A stretch of DNA of 26,845 bases from 2-01-FULL-39-33 sp964361645. GTDB lineage: Bacteria; Patescibacteriota; Patescibacteriia; 2-01-FULL-39-33. Positions 6,062 to 14,367 of the stretch are shown here, in pieces. Below the pieces are notes generated by a model. The model was not told the DNA's origin, did not search any database, and saw only the letters and a program-made list of their open reading frames with translations. The translations under genes and the position numbers were made by a program. The number at the start of each line of letters is the position of its first letter. The stretch's first letter is position 1. Location of the stretch: contig CAYIBK010000013.1 in assembly GCA_964361645.1 (NCBI GenBank), forward strand, positions 1 through 26,845. Direction: 5' to 3'.

Positions 6062-7843
6062 ATGTTTAGAACACACACTTGCGGGGAATTAACTAAAAAA
6101 AATAAAGGCCAGGAAGTTACCTTGGCTGGCTGGGTTCATAGTCGGCGTGATCATGGCGGCATTATTTTTATTGACTTGCGCGACCGCTATGGCTTAACTC
6201 AAGTTACTTTTGATCCGGATGCTAGTGGTGAAGCGACCAAAAAGGTAGATCAAGTTAGGAATGAATGGGTGATTCAAGTTACCGGCAAGGTAGTGGTAAG
6301 ACCAAATAAAATGATTAATGAAAAAATTCCCACCGGTGGAATTGAAATTGAAGTAAGTAGTGTTAATATTTTAAGTAAATCAAAAACTCCTCCTTTTGAA
6401 ATTAATTCAGAAAAAGGTTCAGAGGCTGGAGAAAGTATTCGTTTGAAATATCGCTTTATTGATCTTCGACGTCCTAAGCTACAGGAAATGTTAAGAGTCA
6501 GAGATGAGCTAATAATTCATATTAGGAATTATTTCCATAGTAAGGATTTTCGTGAAGTCCAAACTCCAATTTTAGCTAATTCTTCTCCGGAGGGTGCGCG
6601 TGATTGGCTGGTTCCATCCAGGATTTATCCCGGTAAGTTTTATGCTTTGCCACAAGCCCCACAACAATTCAAACAACTTTTAATGGTGGCAGGAGTTGAT
6701 AGATATTTCCAAATCGCTCCTTGTTTTAGAGACGAAGATCCTAGAAACGACAGACATTTTGGGGAATTTTATCAATTAGATATGGAAATGAGTTTTGTAG
6801 ACCAGGATGACATTTTCCAGGTGATGGAACCGTTAATGATTGAACTAACGGAAAAATTTAGTTCCAAAAAAATTGTTAATCTTGGCAAAAATGGTCGTTT
6901 CGTTCAAATACCTTGGACTGATTCTATGAATAGATATGGTTCTGATAAACCAGACTTAAGATTTTCTTTAGAATTAAAACAAATTACTAATTTAGTAGCT
7001 GAGAGTGGTTTTAGTGTCTTTGATGAGACTATTGCAAATGGAGGAGTGGTTAACGCTCTTAAGGTTGAAGGCGGTGCTAAATTTTCTAGAAAAGAAATTG
7101 ATGAGTTAACAGAAATTGCCAAGACATATAAAGCCAAGGGTTTGGCTTATATTATTATGTCTGAAGATGGTCCAAAATCACCAATTTTAAAATTTTTAAG
7201 TGAAAATAAAGTAGCAGAGGTTATAAAAGCAGTAGAAGCTAAAAGTGGTGATATAGTTTTCTTTACGGCTGATAAATGGCTGGTAGCTTGTCAGTCTTTG
7301 GGAGCAGTTAGGGATAAATGTGGTGAAAAATTAGGTTTGAAAGATAATAATCTAGCGGCTTGGGCCTGGATTACTGATTTTCCGATGTATCACGAAGAGG
7401 ATGGTAAACTTGATTTTGCTCATAATCCTTTTTCTATGCCCCAAGGTGGATTAGAGGCACTGGAAACAAAAAATCCTTTGGATATTTTGGCTTATCAATA
7501 TGATTTTGTTTTAAACGGCTATGAGCTTACTTCAGGAGCTATCAGGAATAATAATCCAGAAATTATGTATAAAGCTTTTGCTATTGCCGGTTATAGTAAA
7601 GAACAAGTTGATGCTAAATTCGGCCATATGATCAGAGCTTTTGAATATGGCGCACCACCTCATGGTGGCAATGCTCCCGGCATTGATCGGCTCCTAATGG
7701 TTTTAAATAATTGGGATTCTATCAGAGATATTTATGCTTTTCCTAAAGATGGTCAAGGACGCGATGCCATGCTTGATGCTCCCAGCGAAGTTGAAGCAAA
7801 ACAACTCAAAGAATTACATCTAAAAATAGTTAAAGAGGATTAA
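6062..7843 (+). CDS. aspS: Aspartate--tRNA ligase
   Basis: Bacterial-type AspRS, class II, attaching Asp to tRNA-Asp and possibly tRNA-Asn. The 593-residue enzyme has the N-terminal OB anticodon-binding domain (VTLAGWVHSRRDHGGIIFID), motif 1 after LKYRFIDLRRP, SSPEGARDWLVPSR, and PQAPQQFKQLLMVAG. Motif 2 is FRDEDPRNDR, the GAD insertion lies at about 290-420, and motif 3 is PPHGGNAPGIDRLLMVL. Residue 31 is His (RRDHGG), a mark of non-discriminating AspRS. Lys is found at the position (K83) where such enzymes often have Gly, so specificity is unclear. There is no Shine-Dalgarno. The upstream T-box-like leader implies control by uncharged tRNA. Confidence 0.97.
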   Translation: MFRTHTCGELTKKNKGQEVTLAGWVHSRRDHGGIIFIDLRDRYGLTQVTFDPDASGEATKKVDQVRNEWVIQVTGKVVVRPNKMINEKIPTGGIEIEVSSVNILSKSKTPPFEINSEKGSEAGESIRLKYRFIDLRRPKLQEMLRVRDELIIHIRNYFHSKDFREVQTPILANSSPEGARDWLVPSRIYPGKFYALPQAPQQFKQLLMVAGVDRYFQIAPCFRDEDPRNDRHFGEFYQLDMEMSFVDQDDIFQVMEPLMIELTEKFSSKKIVNLGKNGRFVQIPWTDSMNRYGSDKPDLRFSLELKQITNLVAESGFSVFDETIANGGVVNALKVEGGAKFSRKEIDELTEIAKTYKAKGLAYIIMSEDGPKSPILKFLSENKVAEVIKAVEAKSGDIVFFTADKWLVACQSLGAVRDKCGEKLGLKDNNLAAWAWITDFPMYHEEDGKLDFAHNPFSMPQGGLEALETKNPLDILAYQYDFVLNGYELTSGAIRNNNPEIMYKAFAIAGYSKEQVDAKFGHMIRAFEYGAPPHGGNAPGIDRLLMVLNNWDSIRDIYAFPKDGQGRDAMLDAPSEVEAKQLKELHLKIVKED

Positions 7844-7850
7844 ACACGCT

Positions 7851-7936
7851 AAACACAAAAAACACACGGCCCATAGCCTTAAAATGCAAAAACATTTTAA
7901 GATAAACGGAGTATTTTTGTTTTTTTGTGTTTTTTT
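7851..7936 (+). terminator. Possible terminator after aspS
   Basis: An A/C-rich arm (7851-7864) pairs with a T/G-rich arm (7918-7932, one bulged T), followed by four more T. It encloses a perfect inner 9-bp hairpin CTTAAAATG/CATTTTAAG (7878-7886 with 7893-7901). The structure is AT-rich and long-range, so it is only a candidate. It overlaps the -35 of the next promoter. Confidence 0.4.
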
Positions 7937-7944
7937 GTTATAAT
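7917..7944 (+). promoter_or_regulatory. Promoter of the 7965 gene
   Basis: A perfect TATAAT (7939-7944) is preceded at 16 bp by a weak TTGTTT (7917-7922). Expected transcription start is about 7951, giving a very short leader to the ATG at 7965. Confidence 0.6.
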
Positions 7945-7964
7945 ATAGCTATAAATTATAGTTT

Positions 7965-8279
7965 ATGGCTCTCTCTGATTTGCAAAAATATATTCTAAAT
8001 AAGGGCCTGGAGGGTAGTAAAAACACAGTTGGCAAGACGGTTTTGAAGAGATTTTATATTACTCAAAAAAGTCAGCCCAAAGAAGAGGATCAGATCAATA
8101 TTATTACCAAAAGCGTTGATAAGCTTATAAAAAGAGGTTTAGTGAAGGGGGTGGGAACAAAAACAGCTAAAAAGTGGTTTGTTAAAGAAGTTATTTTAAC
8201 CAAAAAAGGAGTAAAAATAGCTAAAGAACTTTTGGGTAAACAAGAGGAATTACCTTTTAAGAATAAAAAGAAAATTTAA
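7965..8279 (+). CDS. Small winged-helix-like protein
   Basis: A 104-residue basic protein of unknown function. It opens with LSDLQKYILNKGLE. A helix pair and wing-like segment follow: ITKSVDKLIKRGLVKGVG, then KKWFVKEVILTKKGVKIAKEL. That layout resembles a winged helix-turn-helix DNA-binding domain, with a recognition helix at SVDKLIKRGLV. This is judged from pattern only. It has its own TATAAT promoter and no Shine-Dalgarno, and is followed by a membrane protein gene in the same direction. Confidence 0.7.
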   Translation: MALSDLQKYILNKGLEGSKNTVGKTVLKRFYITQKSQPKEEDQINIITKSVDKLIKRGLVKGVGTKTAKKWFVKEVILTKKGVKIAKELLGKQEELPFKNKKKI

Positions 8280-8297
8280 TCTATAAATTAAAATCCT

Positions 8298-8939
8298 ATG
8301 GAAAATCCCAATCCTGAGCCATTTAATAAAAATTTCCAAGAGCCAATCAATATTTGGCTAGTGGTGATTATTACTACAATTATTACTGCGATTATAATTG
8401 GCGGCGGAGTTTATTTTTGGCAACAAAGTGTCAGACAGACTATAGTTAATAAAAATAATAGTAATAATAATTTGCTCCAAAATGAAATTGATGATTTGCA
8501 AGCTCAATTGACCGCATCTCAAGCTGAACCGATTAATAATAAATTGCCGGAAAGTGAAGATGTACCAGAGGAGTGGTTGGAATATAAATATTATGGTTAT
8601 AGTTTTTTATATCCTAATAATTGGACCACGGCCATTAAGGGTGGTGTAATATTATTTTTTGATGGTACAGATGTAAAAATGGAATTACAATGTCCAATTT
8701 TGGAAATTGGATATGAAGCCTGGGATTTTAAAACTAGTCAGCGTCAAATTTTTTCTGAAAATAAATCTAAAACCGTTGATCTTTGGCTTGGCACACCATT
8801 AAATGGACTTAATCCTATTGCTTTAATTTTTATTGGTAATGGTAAAAATGATGGGTTTCAAAAATCTTGTCAATTAGCGGGTGGGGGCTATAGTGATCTG
8901 TTTGAAATTTATGAAAAAATATATAATTCTGTTAAATAA
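8298..8939 (+). CDS. Membrane-anchored hypothetical protein with short coiled coil
   Basis: 213 residues. A short Pro/Asn-rich N-terminus is followed by one transmembrane segment (about 19-42, WLVVIITTIITAIIIGGGVYF). Next come an Asn-rich linker and a short heptad stretch (LLQNEIDDLQAQLTAS, about 59-74), then an extracytoplasmic domain opening with YKYYGYSFLYPNNW. The latter resembles the start of PsbP-like lipoprotein domains common in this type of genome. There are two cysteines in the C-terminal domain. Function unknown. It sits 18 nt after the winged-helix-like gene and 3 nt before the HD gene. Confidence 0.75.
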   Translation: MENPNPEPFNKNFQEPINIWLVVIITTIITAIIIGGGVYFWQQSVRQTIVNKNNSNNNLLQNEIDDLQAQLTASQAEPINNKLPESEDVPEEWLEYKYYGYSFLYPNNWTTAIKGGVILFFDGTDVKMELQCPILEIGYEAWDFKTSQRQIFSENKSKTVDLWLGTPLNGLNPIALIFIGNGKNDGFQKSCQLAGGGYSDLFEIYEKIYNSVK

Positions 8940-8942
8940 TAA

Positions 8943-9608
8943 ATGAAATTAACCCTAGAACAAGTAAAAAATAATTCTAAAATAAAATCATTCATTGACC
9001 AGACTGATGATTTTTTGGATGCTATGGGCTATACTGATCACGGCCCACGCCATATTAATATTGTGGCTGACCGAGCCAGAACCCTAGCCAAAAGTATAGG
9101 CTTAAACAAACAAGACCAAGAATCAGCAGCAATTTCTGGCTATTGCCATGATATGGGTAATTTTCTGGGGCGAAGCCAGCATCATTATTGGGCAGCTCTG
9201 CTATTTTCCCAAGTTTTTATAAATGAAGTTGAGGGTCCGGAACTCGCTACTATTATGCAAGCCATAGTTACTCATGATAAGGATGAGGTAAAAATAACCA
9301 ATAAGGTGTCGGCGGTTTTAATTTTAGCTGATAAATCAGATGTTCATCGCACTAGGGTGAGATCTAAAGACTTAAAAAATATTAAATCCGATATTCATGA
9401 CCGGGTAAATTACTCTGTAACCGAGAATAAGTTTTTAATCAATGCTGATAAAAAAGAGATAATGTTGAGATTAAAAATTGATACTAAGATAACCGAACCG
9501 ATAGAATATTTTGAAATTTTTATCGATCGCATGACTTATTGCCGGTTGGCGGCTAATTATTTGGGATACAAATTCGTTTTATATATAAATAATTTTAAAT
9601 TATCTTAA
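8943..9608 (+). CDS. HD-domain metal-dependent phosphohydrolase
   Basis: A 221-residue HD superfamily protein. Visible metal-ligand residues are H37 (DHGPRHIN), H69-D70 (GYCHDMGN), H80/H81 (SQHHYWA), a later His in IVTHDKDE, and an Asp in LILADKSD, in the order seen in HD hydrolases. Substrate cannot be told; relatives act on nucleotides or cyclic nucleotides. The gene starts 3 nt after the previous stop. Its stop codon coincides with the first base of the large inverted repeat that follows, so the C-terminal residues may have been affected by arrival of that element. Confidence 0.83.
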   Translation: MKLTLEQVKNNSKIKSFIDQTDDFLDAMGYTDHGPRHINIVADRARTLAKSIGLNKQDQESAAISGYCHDMGNFLGRSQHHYWAALLFSQVFINEVEGPELATIMQAIVTHDKDEVKITNKVSAVLILADKSDVHRTRVRSKDLKNIKSDIHDRVNYSVTENKFLINADKKEIMLRLKIDTKITEPIEYFEIFIDRMTYCRLAANYLGYKFVLYINNFKLS

Positions 9609-9733
9609 CCCTGTTAAATAATCATAAATTTTATGAAATTTATGATTAAGATTTGGACTACTGGGGAAGAGATAAAATTAATTAACCATATAAGATTGAG
9701 ATAATTTATTATTCAAATCTTATTTAACAGGGT
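9608..9733 (+). repeat. Three-way-junction inverted repeat (structured RNA or MITE-like element)
   Basis: Outer perfect stem ACCCTGTTAAAT (9608-9619) with 9722-9733. Arm 1 is a perfect 12-bp hairpin, AATCATAAATTT 9620-9631 with 9636-9647 and a TATG loop. Arm 2 is AAGATTTG 9648-9655 with CAAATCTT 9714-9721. The three helices abut with no unpaired junction base. Counted as ends alone, the inverted repeat is 14 bp. It fills the 132-nt gap before the DUF5671 gene and ends 7 nt from that ATG. No coding capacity and no clear target duplication were seen. Confidence 0.75.
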
Positions 9734-9740
9734 AAAATTT

Positions 9741-10685
9741 ATGGAAAACCAAGACCATTACCAAGGCAAGGGAGCACTGGATGCTTTCTTAAATCTTTTT
9801 AGTCTCATCACACTCGGTTGGATGTCAATTGCCACTGGCATGATTCTTTTTCAGATTATTGATAAATTATTTAGTCCAGAAAAAATTTACTATTATAATG
9901 AATTTTCTCAAGTTGGCTTAAAGATTGGCATCGCTTCGGCTTTGATTGTTACGCCAATATTTTTATTGGTTATCGGTTTTTTACACAAGCATTATAAAAA
10001 TAATGTTTTAAATCACCAAAGTGGTGTTTATCGCTGGCTGACTTATTTAGTCTTACTGGCCGCTGCTTTAAATATCATCGGTCGTTTGATTCAGTTGATT
10101 TTTCAGTTTCTAGATGGCAGTTATACTTTGGCTTCCATTTTAAAAATTTTAGTTGTGCTTTTAATCGCTAGCGGCATTTTCGGCTATTATTGGTATGACT
10201 TAAAAAGAATGGATTATAATCAGAAAAGCCAGGTTTCAAAAATATTTTTTGTAGCTGTAGTGGTAATTATCATTGCCTCCATTGTTGGCGGATTTTTCTT
10301 GATTGATTCGCCTCAAATTACTAGAATGAAAAAACGCGATCAAGAAAGAGTGATGCATTTGAATAATATCCGTAACATCATTACTTCCGATTACATTAAT
10401 ACACAAGTTTTGCCAACTGATTTATCAGAACCTAAATTTTCTAGTAATATCGATCCTAAAACTAATCAGCCCTATGAATATCAACTAATTGATGCTACCA
10501 AATACGGACTCTGTGCTACCTTTGAACTGCCAGATGAAGATCCGCAAAAAAATGGTTATAATACCCCCTATCCTTTAGGTGGCGAAAATTGGGATTATCA
10601 TAAAGACGGCCGGCAGTGCTTTGAGCAGGCAGTAAGTGGCTTGGATGTTAAACCGTTAACAACCGATGTTCAAATTATAAGATAA
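9741..10685 (+). CDS. DUF5671-type multi-pass membrane protein with C-terminal extracytoplasmic domain
   Basis: 314 residues. The N-terminus DAFLNLFSLITLGWMSIATGMILFQII resembles DUF5671, a membrane domain frequent in Patescibacteria. About five hydrophobic segments are seen (roughly 16-40, 55-77, 93-120, 130-148, 165-188). The soluble C-terminal part has RVMHLNNIRNIITSDYI...LPTDL, then DPKTNQPYEYQ and YGLCATFE. That layout is like the globular part of CPR pilin-like proteins. Function unknown. The start is preceded by the three-way-junction repeat, which would be in its mRNA leader if transcribed from upstream. Confidence 0.78.
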   Translation: MENQDHYQGKGALDAFLNLFSLITLGWMSIATGMILFQIIDKLFSPEKIYYYNEFSQVGLKIGIASALIVTPIFLLVIGFLHKHYKNNVLNHQSGVYRWLTYLVLLAAALNIIGRLIQLIFQFLDGSYTLASILKILVVLLIASGIFGYYWYDLKRMDYNQKSQVSKIFFVAVVVIIIASIVGGFFLIDSPQITRMKKRDQERVMHLNNIRNIITSDYINTQVLPTDLSEPKFSSNIDPKTNQPYEYQLIDATKYGLCATFELPDEDPQKNGYNTPYPLGGENWDYHKDGRQCFEQAVSGLDVKPLTTDVQIIR

Positions 10686-10706
10686 TTAATTATTAAATAA
10701 CTTAAT

Positions 10707-11309
10707 ATGCCAATTCCCAAAAAAATAAAAAGCTATTTGGATAAGAAAAATATTGATTACGAAGAAATAGCTCATAAAACGGTTTATACCGCTTATGATG
10801 CCGCTCAAACTCTTAAAAAAGAATTGAAAGAAATTGCTAAGAATTTAATTATCAAAGCAGATAATACTTATGCTTTAGTTATAGTGCCAGCTGATAAAAG
10901 GCTTGATTTAAACAAAATCAAGAAAGCTCTAAAAGCCAAGAAAGTATCTATTCCTAATGAAAAAGTTATAGTCAAGGTTTTAAAAATTAAACCAGGAGCA
11001 GTTTCTTCTTTTGGCAAATTGCACAAATTAGAAATGCTGATTGACAAAGCTATGTTGGGTACCAAAAAAGCGATTTTTAGCACTGGCAGCGTAACTGACA
11101 GCGTTTTAATAAAAGTTAAGGATTTTATCCAATTGGAAGAAGCTAAAATGGCCGATATCGCCATAAAAGGCGGATATAAAATACCAAAAACAACTAAAAA
11201 GAAAATGGTTAAGATTAAAAATAAAGTTGCTGCTAAAAAGAAGGTCAAAAAAACAATTAAAAAAGTGGTCCAGAAAAAAACTAAAAAACAAAAGAGGAGA
11301 AGAAAATAA
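10707..11309 (+). CDS. YbaK/EbsC-like aminoacyl-tRNA deacylase domain protein with Lys-rich tail
   Basis: 200 residues. Residues 1-150 resemble the YbaK/ProX family of trans-editing deacylases: IKSYLDKKNIDYEEIAHKTVYTAYDAAQTL, then KNLIIKADNTYALVIVPADKRLDL and the GAVSSFGKL segment. Family members hydrolyse misacylated tRNA (for example Cys- or Ala-tRNA-Pro); the substrate here cannot be assigned. The last 50 residues are a strongly basic, low-complexity tail (KKKVKKTIKKVVQKKTKKQ), which could bind RNA or the ribosome. It is 21 nt after the DUF5671 gene. Confidence 0.83.
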   Translation: MPIPKKIKSYLDKKNIDYEEIAHKTVYTAYDAAQTLKKELKEIAKNLIIKADNTYALVIVPADKRLDLNKIKKALKAKKVSIPNEKVIVKVLKIKPGAVSSFGKLHKLEMLIDKAMLGTKKAIFSTGSVTDSVLIKVKDFIQLEEAKMADIAIKGGYKIPKTTKKKMVKIKNKVAAKKKVKKTIKKVVQKKTKKQKRRRK

Positions 11310-11359
11310 TCAATTAATTTTTAATTTACAATTTTTATTTTTTTAAAACAAGTTATCAT

Positions 11360-13600
11360 ATGGATGAAGAATTTATTAACAGTATAACCAATTTATCTCC
11401 TGACGGGTCGTCAGATAAAATTAGGAGTCATTTAATAATTATAAAAAAGTTGAAACAGTTCATGTGGCTATTGCCATTCATTTATCTATTGTATGTTATA
11501 GTTTTGTTTTTAATGATTATTTTAGTTTTGACTTTAACTAGCGGCATCGGTGGGGGATATTTTGCTATGGGTTTACTTGCTTTGTTAGTTGCTGATTTTC
11601 TGCCCGGACCTTTTATATTAGGTCTGATCATTAATATTGTGCCGCCGAATTTGTTATTTCCGTTTCAGGGCGGTTATTTTCTGTTTTTTCTTGCAATTGC
11701 ACTTAACTTCGTCACTTTTTCTCTGATAGGTTTTCTAATAGACAGGCGGAAAACGATTATTGAATGGATGAAAAAAATTTCTTTGATCGGTTATGCTGTT
11801 ATTTTGGTTGTTATTTTAATGCTTGGCGGGTTAGTTTTTTATAGTAGTCATAAGTCGAATTTTGTAGAATGGACGATAAAAGAGAATCCTATCAATCAGC
11901 TTAGCGAATCAAAATTATTTATGGATCATCAGATAATGTCAAAAAAATTATCAGAAATTCCTTTAAAATATATTGGCTTAGATAGGCCGGATGGAATTAA
12001 ATATCCCACATTGTATTTTAGCAATGATGGCACCCAGTTTGCTTATAAAACTACTCTCTTCAGTTTTGGAGGCGTGGTCGAAAATGGATTAGTTATTAAT
12101 AATGAAACGTTGCCAGGACTAACAGTAGTCAGTTTTTCATTCAGCCCTGATAGCAGGCACTATGCATATACTGCCTACGGTCAGGAAGTAAATAGTGGAC
12201 AATTTATAATTATCGATGATAAAAGACAAAATTATAATTTGCCCGACAGTGGTTCTAATGATATTATTTTCAGTCCCGATAGTAAGCATTATGCTTATCA
12301 AATAGAAATGCCCGGCTATACCTCCGCGATTTTGATAGATGATCAGATCGGCCCTAAATATAGTTATATTTCTTCAAATTTTGCTTTTAGTCCTGATAGC
12401 AAGCATTATTTGTATGTTGGTAATAATGTTGATGATCAAACGGGAACGAAAAATAGTCATTTAATTATTGATGGAAAAATAATACAAGATATAGACCCAG
12501 GGTCCCTAGAGTATTTAACATTTACTCCTGATAGTCAGAAAATAGCATATATTTCACGTCAGGCAAATGGCTTAAGTGTTTTTATTAACGAGCAACAAGA
12601 TAAAAATAACTATGATCAATTGGGATCTTTGCAATTTTTTTCTGATGGAAAACATTATGCTTATGTCGGTACAAGAGATAAGAAAAAATTTATTATTCTT
12701 GATGGCCAAGAGTATGAATACGAGAATGTCGGTTTCGACATGACTCTTTCTCCTGATGGAACAAAAATTGCTTTCAAGGGCGCAAAAAGAATAATCAATG
12801 AAGAGACATTTATACCACTAAAAGAATTTATTATATTTAATGAACAAAAAGGACAAGAATATGATGCTGTTTCTAATTTGGTTTTTAGTCCAGACAGCAA
12901 ACATTTTATATATTCAGCCAAAGATGGCAAAAAAAACACGATTATTTTTGACAATCAAAACACAGAAACTTGCTATAGTTTAATTGATAATATTCATTTT
13001 AGTGAAGATGGCTCTAAGTTAATTTATAATGCCATGGTCGGACAAGAAATATGGTTGATAGTTGATGATATAAACGACGGTATTTCTTTTTGTGAAAAAA
13101 AGGATTTTAAGCCTCTTATAAGCCAAAAGTTAGAAGAATGTAATAAAGTCGTCGATTTGACGGCTAAGCAATCATGTTATTTGGATTATGCCAAAGAAAC
13201 CGGCAACTATTCTATTTGTGAAGATCAAGTTTTTGATCAAGTAAATAAAGTTATTTGTTACTCTAATGTCGCCATAGGGGCAGATAGTATTGTGATTTGC
13301 AGTTATGCTAAAAATCAGGACACTATGGATAAATGTTACGCTGCTGTGCCTCCGGGTATAAATCATAATATTAATCGTTGTAATCAAGTACAAAATCAGG
13401 AGAGCAAAGAAATTTGCTTACTAAATGTTGCAATCACTAATAAAGATAAAACCATTTGTGATAGTCTATTAACTCAGCGCGATCCATGCTATTCTAATGT
13501 AGCCATTGCTAAAAAAGACTTGTCATTATGTAATTTAATAAAAGAAGATTTTTTTAAGCAGTACTGTCTTAATTCAATTAATCAAGCGAATAAGCAGTAA
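11360..13600 (+). CDS. Membrane protein with WD40-like beta-propeller repeats and C-terminal Cys repeats
   Basis: 746 residues. Residues 1-160 hold about four transmembrane segments. From about 200 to 580 there are roughly eight propeller blades with the PD40/TolB-like core FSPDSKHYAY and variants (FSPDSRHYAY, FTPDSQKIAY, LSPDGTKIAF, FSPDSKHFIY, FSEDGSKLIY). From about 590 a cysteine-rich repeat region follows the pattern CYxxxAxxxxDxxxC (CYSNVAIGADSIVIC, CYSNVAIAKKDLSLC). The same Cys repeat ends the protein at 14368-15240, on the far side of scpA. The propeller should lie outside the cytoplasmic membrane. Function unknown; not TolB itself. Confidence 0.8.
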   Translation: MDEEFINSITNLSPDGSSDKIRSHLIIIKKLKQFMWLLPFIYLLYVIVLFLMIILVLTLTSGIGGGYFAMGLLALLVADFLPGPFILGLIINIVPPNLLFPFQGGYFLFFLAIALNFVTFSLIGFLIDRRKTIIEWMKKISLIGYAVILVVILMLGGLVFYSSHKSNFVEWTIKENPINQLSESKLFMDHQIMSKKLSEIPLKYIGLDRPDGIKYPTLYFSNDGTQFAYKTTLFSFGGVVENGLVINNETLPGLTVVSFSFSPDSRHYAYTAYGQEVNSGQFIIIDDKRQNYNLPDSGSNDIIFSPDSKHYAYQIEMPGYTSAILIDDQIGPKYSYISSNFAFSPDSKHYLYVGNNVDDQTGTKNSHLIIDGKIIQDIDPGSLEYLTFTPDSQKIAYISRQANGLSVFINEQQDKNNYDQLGSLQFFSDGKHYAYVGTRDKKKFIILDGQEYEYENVGFDMTLSPDGTKIAFKGAKRIINEETFIPLKEFIIFNEQKGQEYDAVSNLVFSPDSKHFIYSAKDGKKNTIIFDNQNTETCYSLIDNIHFSEDGSKLIYNAMVGQEIWLIVDDINDGISFCEKKDFKPLISQKLEECNKVVDLTAKQSCYLDYAKETGNYSICEDQVFDQVNKVICYSNVAIGADSIVICSYAKNQDTMDKCYAAVPPGINHNINRCNQVQNQESKEICLLNVAITNKDKTICDSLLTQRDPCYSNVAIAKKDLSLCNLIKEDFFKQYCLNSINQANKQ

Positions 13601-13646
13601 TTTGGATAAAAATATATTTAAAATTAGAAATTGAAAATTATTATTG

Positions 13647-14345
13647 ATGGATTATAAAATAGCTTTAGAAAAATTCCAGGGGCCATTGGATTTATTATTA
13701 CAGCTTATCGAAAGCCGGGAAATGGATATTTCCCAAGTAGCTTTGGCTGAAGTTACCGACGGGTATCTGGCCTATCTAGATAATCATCAAGATATCAGCG
13801 CTACAGAGCTGGCTGATTTTTTAGTTGTAGCTACTAAGCTATTGGTCATAAAATCTAAAACTCTAATTCCGCAACTGGCCGATGACGAGGATGATAGCGC
13901 ACAGCAATTGGAGGCGCAACTAAAGATGTACAAAGATTATTTGGATGCTTCCAAAAATATTGAAAAAATAATCTCCGCTAATAATTTTTTATTCAGCCGA
14001 GATAAAATTGTTTTTAATTTTGAAACCACTTTTTCACCACCCCAATCAATCAAGACCAGTGATTTGAGTGTAATTTATAGGGAAATACTAAGTCGAATAG
14101 ATTATGTGGTTAATTTGCCGCAGAAAGTGATGAAACAGACTATTACTTTGAAGGAAAAGGTAACTAGTATTAGAAATATGATTTTAAAATTAAAAAAACT
14201 TAATTTTAGTGATGTTTTGCTTGATGCTAAAAGCAAAATTGAAGTGGTGATAAGTTTTATGGCGCTGTTGGAGTTGATTAAATCCGGCGAAATAGCCGTT
14301 AATCAGGGCGGTATTTTTGATGATATTTATGTGGAACGAGTATAA
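13647..14345 (+). CDS. scpA: Segregation and condensation protein A
   Basis: Kleisin subunit of the Smc-ScpAB condensin, which organises and segregates the chromosome. 232 residues. The N-terminal Smc-binding part MDYKIALEKFQGPLDLLLQLIESREMD is diagnostic (shown here as one run of adjoining blocks: KFQGPLDLLL, QLIESREMDI). It is followed by ADFLVVATKLLVIKSKTLIP and the C-terminal winged helix (VISFMALLELIKSGEIAVNQ). I use the ATG at 13647; a TTG one codon upstream is possible. No Shine-Dalgarno. scpB lies 0.9 kb downstream with one membrane protein gene between. Confidence 0.96.
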   Translation: MDYKIALEKFQGPLDLLLQLIESREMDISQVALAEVTDGYLAYLDNHQDISATELADFLVVATKLLVIKSKTLIPQLADDEDDSAQQLEAQLKMYKDYLDASKNIEKIISANNFLFSRDKIVFNFETTFSPPQSIKTSDLSVIYREILSRIDYVVNLPQKVMKQTITLKEKVTSIRNMILKLKKLNFSDVLLDAKSKIEVVISFMALLELIKSGEIAVNQGGIFDDIYVERV

Positions 14346-14367
14346 TTATTAATAATTATAATATAAT

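Noticed and set aside
10868..11291. Two minus-strand frames rich in Phe/Leu opposite the YbaK-like gene
   Set aside because: They mirror the Lys-rich coding of the plus strand and would look hydrophobic by complement alone.
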